Shown here: positions 18,036-27,018 of the stretch, piece by piece
Numbering within the stretch: position 1 is the stretch's first letter
Layout of the letters: each line of letters starts with the position of its first letter
Assembly (NCBI GenBank): GCA_023442485.1
Contig: JAEZZG010000039.1
Span: 1-57,171 of the forward strand
From: Actinomycetes bacterium
Lineage (GTDB): Bacteria > Actinomycetota > Actinomycetes > Propionibacteriales > Propionibacteriaceae
DNA: 57,171 bases
Direction of reading: 5' to 3'
Position numbers and translations under genes: made by a program
Notes under the pieces: model-generated
Databases searched by the model: none
Seen by the model: only the letters and a program-made list of their open reading frames with translations
What the model was told of the DNA's origin: nothing

Positions 18036-19223
18036 CTAGTTGAGGACCCGGATGACCTCGTGAGCCATGGCGAGCTCTTCGTTCGTTGGCACAACCAGCA
18101 CCGTGATCGTGGAATCTGGGGTGGAGATCACCTGCGGTTGCGAGAAACGCTGATCGTTGATCTGCTCGTCGAGGCGGATTCCAAGGAAAGAGAGCCGGTT
18201 GCACACGCGCTGGCGCACCAGTGGAGAGTTCTCGCCGACGCCTGCGGTGAAGGTGAGTGTGTCTAATCCGCCCAGGAGTGCGTGGTAGGAGCCGATATAG
18301 GAAACCAGGCGGTGGATGTAGACGTTCATCGCCTTGATCGCTGCTTCATCGCCGTCAAGGATGGCATTCTCGACGTCACGCATGTCGATCATCCCGCACA
18401 TCCCGAACATCCCGGAACGCTTGTTGAGCAAGTTGTCGACCTCGTCGATGGACATGCCTAGATTGCGGCAGAGGAAGACCGGCAGTGAAGGGTCGAGGTC
18501 ACCGGAGCGGGTGCCCATCACCAATCCGCCGAGGGGGGTGAGCCCCATCGAGGTCTCGATCGGAGAGCCGCCGTCAATAGCTGAAATCGAGGCGCCGTTA
18601 CCAAGGTGGCACACGATCTGCTTCAACTGGGACAGTGGCCGGTTGAGGTGTTTGGCAACCTCACCGGAGACGAACTTGTGGGAGGTGCCGTGGAATCCGT
18701 ACTTGCGGATCCGGTGTTCTTGCGCAACCTCTCGATCAATGGCGTAGGTGGTGGCTTCTTCGGGCAGGGAAGAGAAGAAAGCGGTGTCGAAGATCGCGAC
18801 GTGTTTGACGTCGGGGAGCACCTCGCGGGCGGCCTTGATCCCGGCGATCACCGGCGGGTTGTGCAGTGGGGCAAGCCCCGACAATTCCTGCATCTTGTCC
18901 ACCACGGCGTCGGTGATGACGGTGGTGTCGCGGAAGGTCATCCCGCCGTGGACACTGCGGTGGCCAACAGCTTCGGCGGCCGAAAGATTCGGGCCATGCT
19001 CGGTGAACATCGCGACGACGGATTTCAAGGCCTCGGTGTGGTTAGGCAGCAGGGTGCTCAGCTCGAATGCCTGGCCGTCAACCTTGTGTTCAATATGTCC
19101 GGGTGTGGAATCTCCGATCTTTTCAACCAGACCCTTAGCCATCACTGACTCAGTTTCGGTATCGATCATCTGATATTTGATCGATGAAGAGCCACAGTTG
19201 AGGATCAGAATCGGCTTGGACAT
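18036..19223 (-). CDS. ackA: Acetate kinase
   Basis: The protein has 395 residues and transfers phosphate between acetyl phosphate and ADP, giving ATP and acetate. Family motifs are complete: ILNCGSSSIKYQ at the start, GHRSVHGG with the catalytic arginine, IFDTAFF, RKYGFHGTSH and the TAGVGENS region. The ATG at 19223 has a GGAG site seven bases upstream and matches the family start. An in-frame upstream start at 19262 adds 13 unlikely residues. It works with phosphate acetyltransferase encoded just upstream, although a hairpin between the genes may separate their expression. Confidence 0.97.
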   Translation of the reverse strand: MSKPILILNCGSSSIKYQMIDTETESVMAKGLVEKIGDSTPGHIEHKVDGQAFELSTLLPNHTEALKSVVAMFTEHGPNLSAAEAVGHRSVHGGMTFRDTTVITDAVVDKMQELSGLAPLHNPPVIAGIKAAREVLPDVKHVAIFDTAFFSSLPEEATTYAIDREVAQEHRIRKYGFHGTSHKFVSGEVAKHLNRPLSQLKQIVCHLGNGASISAIDGGSPIETSMGLTPLGGLVMGTRSGDLDPSLPVFLCRNLGMSIDEVDNLLNKRSGMFGMCGMIDMRDVENAILDGDEAAIKAMNVYIHRLVSYIGSYHALLGGLDTLTFTAGVGENSPLVRQRVCNRLSFLGIRLDEQINDQRFSQPQVISTPDSTITVLVVPTNEELAMAHEVIRVLN

Positions 19224-19324
19224 TGAATCTCCTTCATTACGGCAGGCATCATTGCGGCACATATCGTCGTGATCTTATCAAGACGTCAACGACCTGCACC
19301 CAGAAACGTCTTGATCGTTAAATC

Positions 19325-19352
19325 GGGTTAACCGGGATGATCCGGTTAACCC
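19325..19352 (-). terminator. Hairpin between pta and ackA
   Basis: GGGTTAACCGG and its perfect inverted copy are separated by six bases. The hairpin lies after the pta stop and about 100 bases before ackA, on the transcribed strand. It may attenuate read-through from pta or stop it. A U-rich tail is not strong. Confidence 0.6.
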
Positions 19353-19391
19353 CTGGTCGGCTTGGCTTTATTGCTTCGGCGGCGATGTCCG

Positions 19392-20423
19392 CTATTCGGA
19401 CTGAGCCTGAATCGCCGTGAGGATGACGGTGTTGACGATGTCTTCCACCAAAGCACCGCGAGATAGGTCATTGACAGGCTTCTTCAACCCCTGCAACAGC
19501 GGGCCGATAGCGATCGCGCCAGCAGTGCGTTGGACAGCCTTGTAGGTGATATTTCCGCATTGCAAATCCGGGAAGACGAAGACATTGGCTTTGCCGGCAA
19601 CCGCTGAGCCTGGGGCCTTCTTCTTCGCCACGATCTCATCCACGGCTGCATCAAACTGGATCGGCCCCTCAATCGGCAGTTCGGGTGCCTTGGCTCGGGC
19701 AAGTTCGGTGGCGGCGCGGACCTTATCAACGGCGGGCCCTGATCCAGAGTTCCCGGTGGAGTAGGACAACATCGCGACCCTCGGCTCAATCCCGAACGCC
19801 TTGGCGGTGGCTGCGGTCGAGACGGCGATATCGGCGAGATTCTCCTCCGTTGGCTCTGGGGTGACAGCGCAGTCAGCGAAGACCCACACGTCAGAATCGA
19901 GACACATAAAGAAAGCGCCGGAGACGATCGAGACTCCCGGGCGAGTCTTGACGAATTCGAGGGACGGACGGATCGTATTCGCCGTGGTGTGGGAAGCGCC
20001 GGAGACCATGCCGTCAGCCATGCCCAAGAACACCATCATGGTGCCGAAGTAGGAAGGGTCAGCCATCTTTTCGCGGGCCTGTTCGATGGTGACGCCCTTC
20101 TTCGCGCGCAGCTCGGCGTATTTTGCAGCGAACTGTTCAACCAGCTCAGCGTCATTCATGGACTGAATCCTCACGCCGTCCAGATCAAGGCCAAGCTTTC
20201 CAGCGCGGGCCAGGACGTCGGATTCCTCGCCGAGAATGACGAGTTCTGCCACGCCAAGTTTGACGATCTCCGCCGCAGCTTGGATGATCCGATCGTCGTC
20301 AGATTCGGGAAGGACGATGGTTTTAAGGTTCGACTTCGCCATCGAAACCATGGCGGCCTGGAAGGCCTGCGGGGATGAGGTGTGGTCTGTGCCGGGGCAG
20401 CAATGCTGGTTGTTTTCGCTCAT
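19392..20423 (-). CDS. pta: Phosphate acetyltransferase, short form
   Basis: The 343-residue enzyme moves acetyl groups between CoA and phosphate, linking acetyl-CoA to ackA. It has only the catalytic PTA_PTB domain (VLPESDDDRIIQAA, GASHTTANTIRPSLE, AMLSYSTGNSGSGP, FPDLQCGNITYK) and lacks the N-terminal regulatory domains of enterobacterial Pta. An N-terminal segment with HCC is unusual and may be disordered. It is encoded 66 bases after a small membrane-protein gene and upstream of ackA on the same strand, the usual pta-ackA order. Confidence 0.96.
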   Translation of the reverse strand: MSENNQHCCPGTDHTSSPQAFQAAMVSMAKSNLKTIVLPESDDDRIIQAAAEIVKLGVAELVILGEESDVLARAGKLGLDLDGVRIQSMNDAELVEQFAAKYAELRAKKGVTIEQAREKMADPSYFGTMMVFLGMADGMVSGASHTTANTIRPSLEFVKTRPGVSIVSGAFFMCLDSDVWVFADCAVTPEPTEENLADIAVSTAATAKAFGIEPRVAMLSYSTGNSGSGPAVDKVRAATELARAKAPELPIEGPIQFDAAVDEIVAKKKAPGSAVAGKANVFVFPDLQCGNITYKAVQRTAGAIAIGPLLQGLKKPVNDLSRGALVEDIVNTVILTAIQAQSE

Positions 20424-20489
20424 GACAGTGACCTTACCTCGATACTAGCTAAGCTGCCTTGTCAATTGCGCGATCGTGCTGGGAGCCTG

Positions 20490-20930
20490 TCATGAATGAG
20501 CAGCGGCAGACGAACGCGGGGTGCAGTGGTCAATCATGTGGCCGAAACCAAGCGCAGCCACGACCGCGATTCCCCCGCACGTCCAGATAGTCCATGTCCC
20601 CATCCCCAAGATGGACAACACCACCTCCACGATGGTCACCAAACCGAAACACGCCAGGAATCCAGCAGTCCAGGCCATCACCCGGCGAGTTGACGCGGGA
20701 TGGGTGCGGGTGAACCAGCCGAGGGAAATCAGCGAGGCGAGGAGGACGATAGTCGCCCCAGCGATACCCGTCTGCCCCGGCAAATACACCAACAACAAGG
20801 TGATGATCACGGCAACGATCGCGTATCCGGCAACAAGGAGGGCCAGAAGATGATGGGTCTTGGTGAGTTTCTCCTTATCCCAGCGATGTGTCTTAGTGGG
20901 ACTAGGGGATGGGCGTTGGGCGTTGACCAT
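20490..20930 (-). CDS. Small four-helix membrane protein, unknown function
   Basis: The product has 146 residues. After a polar, basic N-terminus (about 28 residues) there are four hydrophobic segments, near residues 28-50, 55-72, 84-106 and 111-131, then a short tail. I recognise no family. It lies just upstream of pta on the same strand with a 66-base gap, so it may be co-transcribed. No conserved catalytic residues were seen, so no function is assigned. Confidence 0.75.
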   Translation of the reverse strand: MVNAQRPSPSPTKTHRWDKEKLTKTHHLLALLVAGYAIVAVIITLLLVYLPGQTGIAGATIVLLASLISLGWFTRTHPASTRRVMAWTAGFLACFGLVTIVEVVLSILGMGTWTIWTCGGIAVVAALGFGHMIDHCTPRSSAAAHS

Positions 20931-21127
20931 GTCTGAACCGTAACCCGTTTTCTACCTCCATGCGAGCATTGCCCACGGGTCAAACAGATTTCATCGTCTT
21001 TTCCGGTTCAGCCCCGGCGTGGAGCCATCAACAACCGCCTGGCTTGGTGAAGCTTCGGTGACTGAGACTGGGGGCAGGATGATTCGTTGACGTTGACGGT
21101 TTTCGTCCGACCCGTCCGATTTGTCCA

Positions 21128-21133
21128 TAAAGT
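21128..21133 (+). promoter_or_regulatory. Probable -10 box for leaderless nfo-like gene
   Basis: TAAAGT ends six bases before the ATG at 21140, and no ribosome site is present between them. This is the spacing of a leaderless actinobacterial message, in which transcription starts at the A of the ATG. No clear -35 box is spaced correctly. Confidence 0.4.
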
Positions 21134-21139
21134 AGAGGC

Positions 21140-21934
21140 ATGACTCTTCGGATCGGATCCCACACCAACACCATCGATGTGATCAGCGGTGCCCGCCAGA
21201 TGGAGGTCGATCTGATCCAAATCATGTTAGGCGACCCCCAAAGCTGGAAAGCTCCTCGGGTTGACTATCCCGGCGGTGCCAGCGCGCTGAAAGCGGACGC
21301 CGCCGAGGCCGGGATTGGCATCGTCGTCCATTCCCCCTATGTGATCAATGTCGCCTCGACGAATAATCGAATCCGGATTCCGTCGCGGAAACTCCTTCAA
21401 CAGACGGTCAACGCTGCGGCCGAGATCGGTGCCCTCGGCGTGGTCGTCCACGGCGGCCACGTCACCGTCAACGATGACCCCGTATTCGGCTTCGACAATT
21501 GGCGCAAGTGTGTTGAGGGGCTGGAGTTCCCCGTCCCGATCTACATCGAGAACACGGCAGGCGGGAAGAACGCCATGGCCCGCTATCTGGAACAGATCGA
21601 CCAGTTGTGGGAGTTCATCTCCCGATCCAAGAATGCCGCTCACGTCGGTTTCTGCCTCGATACCTGCCACTCTCACGCCGCTGGGCTAGAGCCGGAAGGC
21701 CTGGTGGACAAGGTCATGGCGATCACAGGCCGGATCGACCTGGTTCACTGCAATGATTCACGCGACGAGTTCGCCTCCGGTGCCGACCGTCACGCCAACC
21801 TCGGGTCAGGCTTCTACCATCCTGATGATCTGGTGAGGATCGTCGTCGAAGCCGACACCAATACCATCATCGAAACTCCCGGCGGTATTGAAGAACACCG
21901 TGCTGATATCGCCTGGTTGAGGGATCGAATCTGA
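21140..21934 (+). CDS. nfo: Endonuclease IV-family AP endonuclease
   Basis: The 264-residue TIM-barrel protein carries the endonuclease IV metal-ligand set: VVHSPY, VVHGGH, YIENTAGG, CLDTCHSHAAG, LVHCNDS with DRHANLG following, and the final IIETPG. These trinuclear-zinc enzymes cut DNA at abasic sites during base excision repair. The length is typical. The message is probably leaderless. A related TIM-barrel isomerase is encoded at 35.7-36.5 kb, but that protein lacks the full zinc-ligand set seen here. The gene is single, divergent from the membrane-protein gene, and followed by the acyl-CoA ligase after 208 bases. Confidence 0.93.
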   Translation: MTLRIGSHTNTIDVISGARQMEVDLIQIMLGDPQSWKAPRVDYPGGASALKADAAEAGIGIVVHSPYVINVASTNNRIRIPSRKLLQQTVNAAAEIGALGVVVHGGHVTVNDDPVFGFDNWRKCVEGLEFPVPIYIENTAGGKNAMARYLEQIDQLWEFISRSKNAAHVGFCLDTCHSHAAGLEPEGLVDKVMAITGRIDLVHCNDSRDEFASGADRHANLGSGFYHPDDLVRIVVEADTNTIIETPGGIEEHRADIAWLRDRI

Positions 21935-22142
21935 CCGTGACGGTGTCGGTGCAACCGCGTTGTTCACCGTCGATTCGCAGTCGTTGAAGATGTGTGGATT
22001 TGGCTATGATGGACCAGACGTGACCGCATCCGTTCATCTGTGAAGAGAACGAGGGAGGGCGGCGGCTGATCAGTGGGCACTCATCCTCTCGTCTTGTTGT
22101 CGCACCAGTCCAGTACTTCGTGGCACCACTTGAGGAGGCAAA

Positions 22143-24116
22143 GTGGCAACGGTTCCCAGCTTTCACCTAGGCGACCCCCACGTTGCGCGACTTCTTGAAA
22201 TCACCTGCACCCGTTTCGCGGATCTGCCTGCCTTGCGCTGGCTTGAGGACGAAGATTGGGTGGTGATGACCTGGCGGGAGGTCCAGGCCAAGGTCCACCA
22301 GATCAGTCGTGCCCTCATTTCTGCCGGGATTCAGCGATCAGACCGAGTCGCGATCTTCTCCCACAACGTCGCGGAGTGGCTGCTGTGTGACTGGGCGATC
22401 ATGTCTGTTGGTGCCGCCACGGTCGCCATCTATTCCACCTCGACGCCGGACCAGATCGCCCACATCCTCTCCGATTCCGGTTCGTCAATGATCTTCGTAG
22501 AAACCACGACGGAGGCTGAGCGGGTTGCCGAGGTTATCGACGACCTGCCGTCGGTCAAACAGATCGTCTCCTTCCGTCCGGTATCCCCGACGGTGAGCGC
22601 CCCCGTGACAAGTTTGGCGGAGTTCTGTCTCGACGAGATCGACTCTGACGGAGAGTTGGAGCGTCAACGCCGCTCCCGCCTGGCTGAACTGAGCACCAAC
22701 GATCTGAACTCCATCGTCTACACATCCGGCACTACCGGCAATCCCAAGGGCGTGATGTTGAGCCACCGCGCGATGATGGCTCAGATGGACAGTCTCAGTC
22801 GTCACATCTTCATGGACCTCGACGATCACTCCCTGTGTTTCCTACCGCTGGCCCACGCCTTTGAACGCGGCTGGTCCACCTACGTGATGCTTCACGGCAG
22901 CATGAATACGATGTTGCCGAACCCGCGCGAAATCGCCGACATGATGGTCAAGGCCAAACCCACCATGATGGTGTCGGTGCCGAAACTATTCGAGACGGTT
23001 TACCGGGTCGCCCACGAAAAGGTGGCTGAATCCCCCACCAAGAAAAGAATTTTCAACTGGGCTTTGCGCGTAGGTGACCAGGCGCAATGCTGCCATCGCG
23101 CCGGTGAGAAGCTGCCTTGGCGGCTGCGGCTAGCCCTCCCCATCGCCGACAAGCTCGTGTTGCACTCGATTCGGAGAGCGGTTGGTGGCCGCAAGCGGAT
23201 CTTCGTCTGTGGGGGTGCCGCGATGCGTCCAGAGGTGGAGACCTTCTTCGCAGCCGCAGGGCTTCCTGTGCTCAATGGCTACGGGATGACGGAGGCTGCT
23301 CCGCTGATTACCTTCAACTCCCCTGATATTTTCAAGGTCGGTACCGTCGGACGGGTGATGCCCGGCGGTGAACTGAAGATCGGCCAAGATGGCGAGATCT
23401 GTTACCGGGGGCCGAACCTGATGGATAGTTACTGGAATAACCCGGAAGCCACCGCCGAAACCATTATTGATGGTTGGTTGCACACCGGAGACGTCGGCAC
23501 CATCGACGAGGACGGATTCTTGACGATTACCGACCGTCTCAAAGACATCATCGTCACCTCGGGCGGGAAGAATGTCGCCCCACAGCCGATTGAGGGCATG
23601 ATTCTGGCGGACCCGTTCTTCGAGCAAGCCGTGGTGCTAGGTGATGATCGTCCTTTCCTGACGATGCTGATGAAGCCGTCAATGCCGAAGATGAGCGAAC
23701 TCGCTGATTCCTTACATCTGAGTTTCGAGAACCTGACCGATCTGATGGATAACCAGGAAATTCTGGAATGGGTCAAGAAGCGAATCTCGAAGTTGACTGA
23801 GAAACTTCCGTCCCAGGAGCAGATTCGCGATATCCGGATTCTGCCGGAGGGCTTTTCTTTGGAGAATGGCTTGATGACGCCGTCTTTGAAGATCAAGCGC
23901 CGTGAGGTCGAGGCAAGGTTCAAGAACCTGATCGACGAGATGTATGAGAAGGTGGCTGAATCCCGCAAGGCAGCTATGCGCGCCGCGAAGGCTGTCACTG
24001 AGGTGTTGACGAAGAAGGACGACGAGCACACCGATCCCGACTCGGGTGGGGGTGCAGTCTCTACGGACAGTGATTCCTCGTCTGCCGACATTGCTGAATC
24101 TGAGATGACAAACTGA
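22143..24116 (+). CDS. Long-chain fatty-acid-CoA ligase (AMP-forming)
   Basis: This 657-residue protein belongs to the ANL adenylating family and activates fatty acids to acyl-CoA by way of acyl-AMP. Motifs seen are the P-loop YTSGTTGNPKGVMLSH, YGMTEAAP, LHTGDVG and ITDRLKDIIVTSGGKNVAP with its catalytic region. A C-terminal tail of about 40 acidic, serine-rich residues is extra. GTG at 22143 is the start, preceded by GAGGAGG with good spacing. The size and motifs fit the FadD15-like long-chain group. The gene stands alone and may serve membrane lipid turnover. Confidence 0.93.
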   Translation: MATVPSFHLGDPHVARLLEITCTRFADLPALRWLEDEDWVVMTWREVQAKVHQISRALISAGIQRSDRVAIFSHNVAEWLLCDWAIMSVGAATVAIYSTSTPDQIAHILSDSGSSMIFVETTTEAERVAEVIDDLPSVKQIVSFRPVSPTVSAPVTSLAEFCLDEIDSDGELERQRRSRLAELSTNDLNSIVYTSGTTGNPKGVMLSHRAMMAQMDSLSRHIFMDLDDHSLCFLPLAHAFERGWSTYVMLHGSMNTMLPNPREIADMMVKAKPTMMVSVPKLFETVYRVAHEKVAESPTKKRIFNWALRVGDQAQCCHRAGEKLPWRLRLALPIADKLVLHSIRRAVGGRKRIFVCGGAAMRPEVETFFAAAGLPVLNGYGMTEAAPLITFNSPDIFKVGTVGRVMPGGELKIGQDGEICYRGPNLMDSYWNNPEATAETIIDGWLHTGDVGTIDEDGFLTITDRLKDIIVTSGGKNVAPQPIEGMILADPFFEQAVVLGDDRPFLTMLMKPSMPKMSELADSLHLSFENLTDLMDNQEILEWVKKRISKLTEKLPSQEQIRDIRILPEGFSLENGLMTPSLKIKRREVEARFKNLIDEMYEKVAESRKAAMRAAKAVTEVLTKKDDEHTDPDSGGGAVSTDSDSSSADIAESEMTN

Positions 24117-24381
24117 TCAGAGCACTATGATTGTGGTGGCGCAGGCCGTCCCGTCTTTATCAGGCTGACTAGGAGCTGTATTCTCGGGCGGATGTGCTGT
24201 GGCCATGGCAGAGTGGCCATATCAGGTGTTTCGTCATGCGATCACACCGATAACGATGATGTTGCCCGCACGGTACGGGTCATGACTGGATACCGGTCGC
24301 ACAAAAAAATTCTGTGGTTCCAGACGTAAACGCCTACTCCCACCTCGTTCGATGATGAACGCTGACACTTGGAGGAAATCA

Positions 24382-25944
24382 ATGAGCATTCGTGAATCCG
24401 ACCCCGTGGTTATCGCTATTGACTCGTCAACCACGTCGACGAAGGCCATCGTCGTCGATACTGACGGCAAGGTCATCGCCCAGGGCAAACATGAACTGGA
24501 TCTGCTGAATCCCGTGGGCAGCCACTTCGAGCACCACCCCGAACAGTGGTGGCAGACCACTAACGAGGCTATTCACGACGCCGTGTGGCAGCTATCTCCG
24601 GCTGACCGCGGCCGGATTGCCGCGTTGTGTATGACTCACCAGCGTGAAACCTTCGCGCCCTTCGACGAAGAGGGCAACCCGTTGCGTACCGGCATCATCT
24701 GGATGGACGGCCGTGCCACCGACCAAATCCTCAAGTACGGCACCGAAGAGATCCATAAACTCTCAGGTAAGCCAGCCGACATTACCCCCGCGATCTACAA
24801 GATGGCCTGGGTGAAGGAGAACCAGCCTGGATTGTTGGAGAAGGCACACAAGATTGTTGATGTTCACGGCTACCTGACCTTCAAGTTGACTGGAAAGTGG
24901 GCGACGTCGACGACCTCCGCCGACTCCCTCGGTCTCTACGAGATCGCTAAGCTCGACTTCTCTGATGAACTACTCGAGATTGCCGGTGTGCGCCGCGATC
25001 AGATGCCTGAACTGTTCAAGCCAGGTGAGTTGATCGGCGAAGTCAAGCCGGAAATCCGTGAGGCCTGGGGGATTCTGCAGGATTTGCCCCTGATCTCTGG
25101 TTTGGGCGACGGCCAGGCAGCCGGGATCGGCTCGGCAGCAGTCACCCCCGAGGTGCTCTACCTCAATATGGGAACCGCAGTCGTCGCGGGTGTGATGGCT
25201 GACGAATATGCCTACGGCAAGGCATATCGCACCCTCGCCGGTGGTATCCCAGGCAAGTTCGTCCTGGAAATCTTGCAGTCCTCTGGGGTTTTCCTGCCGA
25301 CGTGGTGGCGTCGCGCTCTGGGCAACCCCGCCCTCAAGGGTGCCCCGGATCCGGCCCTTGACGAAGCCGCAGCTAAGGTCTCGATCGGCTGCGGCGGCCT
25401 ATTCACCATGCCTTATTGGAACGCCGTCCAGTCTCCGCACTGGGACCCGGCTGTCCGTGGCGCCCAGATCGGTTGGCAAGGTATTCATGACCGCGCCGCG
25501 ATGTACCGCTCGATCCTCGAAGCCATCTCGATCGAGTTCCGCCGTAACCTCGAGGCGCTGCAGTCCTCGACTGGTGTCAAGGTGACCACGATCCGCGCCA
25601 TGGGTGGCGGTCTGCGTTCTAAGCTGTGGCGTCAGATTCTCACCGACGCCGTCGGTTTGCCGATCACCGCCTGCACCGAAGACGAGATTTCCGCCCTCGG
25701 CGCCGCCATCATCGGCATGTCCTCGACTGGCGTCTTCGGCGATAAGTCCATCGCGACCGCTGCCAATGCTATGGCGAAGTTCGGTGACGTGAGCGAACCG
25801 AATATGGATAACTACCAGATTTACGGTGAGATCTCCGAGATTCAATCCAAGATTTACGGTGCACTGCTGCCGCTCGAAGACGATGTGCGTCGATTCGCCG
25901 AGAAATACCCCAACAAGGCCGCCTTGAAGGAGGAAACTGAATAA
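24382..25944 (+). CDS. FGGY-family carbohydrate kinase (xylulokinase-like)
   Basis: The protein has 520 residues in two FGGY domains. The N-terminal phosphate loop is AIDSSTTSTKAIV. The catalytic-base region is GIIWMDGRATDQI. The C-terminal domain has SGLGDGQAAGIGS and the ATP-binding AMGGGLRSKLWRQILTDAVG. It should phosphorylate a pentulose or polyol in the cytoplasm. The ATG at 24382 follows TTGGAGGAAATC, an ideal site, so an upstream ATG at 24352 is less likely. It overlaps the next gene by one base (TAATG). Its two partners are a zinc dehydrogenase and a GpsA-like dehydrogenase, a set that suggests polyol catabolism. The substrate is inferred, not shown. Confidence 0.91.
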   Translation: MSIRESDPVVIAIDSSTTSTKAIVVDTDGKVIAQGKHELDLLNPVGSHFEHHPEQWWQTTNEAIHDAVWQLSPADRGRIAALCMTHQRETFAPFDEEGNPLRTGIIWMDGRATDQILKYGTEEIHKLSGKPADITPAIYKMAWVKENQPGLLEKAHKIVDVHGYLTFKLTGKWATSTTSADSLGLYEIAKLDFSDELLEIAGVRRDQMPELFKPGELIGEVKPEIREAWGILQDLPLISGLGDGQAAGIGSAAVTPEVLYLNMGTAVVAGVMADEYAYGKAYRTLAGGIPGKFVLEILQSSGVFLPTWWRRALGNPALKGAPDPALDEAAAKVSIGCGGLFTMPYWNAVQSPHWDPAVRGAQIGWQGIHDRAAMYRSILEAISIEFRRNLEALQSSTGVKVTTIRAMGGGLRSKLWRQILTDAVGLPITACTEDEISALGAAIIGMSSTGVFGDKSIATAANAMAKFGDVSEPNMDNYQIYGEISEIQSKIYGALLPLEDDVRRFAEKYPNKAALKEETE

Positions 25945-26981
25945 TGCGTGCCTGGATTTTTTACGAGCCCGGAGATCTGCGGCTCGAAGATATCGACGAG
26001 GTTCATGCTGGGCCAGGGGAAATCCGCGTCGACGTGAAGGCGGCTGCTACCTGTGGCACAGACCTGAAGAGTTATCGTCGTGGACATCCGACCATCTTTT
26101 CGACCCTTCCGGCACGGTTTGGGCATGAATTCTCTGGGATCGTCTCCGAGGTCGGTGAAGGAGTCACCGATTTCGCCGTCGGTGACCGCGTCGTAGCCGC
26201 CAACACGGCCCCGTGTGGGTCCTGCTGGGCTTGCCAGATCGGCCGCGAATCCTTGTGTGAACACCTCGAATATCTCAATGGAGGGTTTGCCGAGAAGATC
26301 GTTGTGCCCGCCAAGATCGTCGCTCGAAACACCTATAAGATTCCCGAGAGCTTGGCTTTCGAGGCTGCAGCACCGCTGGAACCGTTGGCGTGTGTGGTTC
26401 ATGGCGTCGCCGAATCGGGTATCAAGATGGGCGACACCGTCGTGGTTTGTGGTGCAGGCCCGATTGGCCAGATGTTTATCTCCCTGGTCCAGTTGCGTGG
26501 AGCCAGCGTGATCGCCGCCGATATGAGTCAGGGACGCCTCCAGCAAGCCCTCGACGCGGGGGCAGTCGATGTCGTCAACCTCACCGGCTTGGAGACCCCG
26601 GCTGAATGTGCCGCCGCGATCAAGAAGGTTACCCCTCACGGCCGGGGCGCTGACGTCGGGATCGAAGCCACCGGCTACGCCCCAGCCTGGGAACAAACCA
26701 TCCAGTGTTTGCGTCCAGGCGGTACCGCAGTGCTATTTGGCGGCCCGAAGAAGGGTTCTGAAGTCACCTTCAACCCGGTTGACATGCACTACCACGAATA
26801 CACCCTCAAAGGGGTCTACCACCATCAGCCGCGCTATGTGAAGACGGCTGTGGAGCTGTTGTCGTCGGGCAAGTTCGACGGCATGAGCCTGTGCACCGAA
26901 GTCCGTCCCTTGGAAGCCCTGATCGACTCCCTCGAAGACATGGCTCAAGGCAAGGGCTCGAAGTACATCCTCAAGCCATGA
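25944..26981 (+). CDS. Zinc-dependent medium-chain alcohol/polyol dehydrogenase
   Basis: This 345-residue protein is a classic zinc MDR. The catalytic zinc ligands are C37 and the GHE motif (H61, E62). The structural zinc is held by C91, C94, C97 and C105. The Rossmann motif is VVVCGAGPIGQ. It resembles sorbitol, threonine or galactitol-phosphate dehydrogenases and should oxidise a polyol or sugar alcohol with NAD. Its start overlaps the kinase stop by one base, and the GpsA-like gene follows 37 bases later. Whether it acts before or after phosphorylation is not known. Confidence 0.92.
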   Translation: MRAWIFYEPGDLRLEDIDEVHAGPGEIRVDVKAAATCGTDLKSYRRGHPTIFSTLPARFGHEFSGIVSEVGEGVTDFAVGDRVVAANTAPCGSCWACQIGRESLCEHLEYLNGGFAEKIVVPAKIVARNTYKIPESLAFEAAAPLEPLACVVHGVAESGIKMGDTVVVCGAGPIGQMFISLVQLRGASVIAADMSQGRLQQALDAGAVDVVNLTGLETPAECAAAIKKVTPHGRGADVGIEATGYAPAWEQTIQCLRPGGTAVLFGGPKKGSEVTFNPVDMHYHEYTLKGVYHHQPRYVKTAVELLSSGKFDGMSLCTEVRPLEALIDSLEDMAQGKGSKYILKP

Positions 26982-27018
26982 AAACTGGCCTGGTGATACA
27001 CAAGAAAGTGAGAATGAT

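Noticed and set aside
25854..26696. A 280-codon open frame on the - strand across the kinase/dehydrogenase junction
   Set aside because: Antisense to two genes with complete catalytic motifs; no signal or domain seen.
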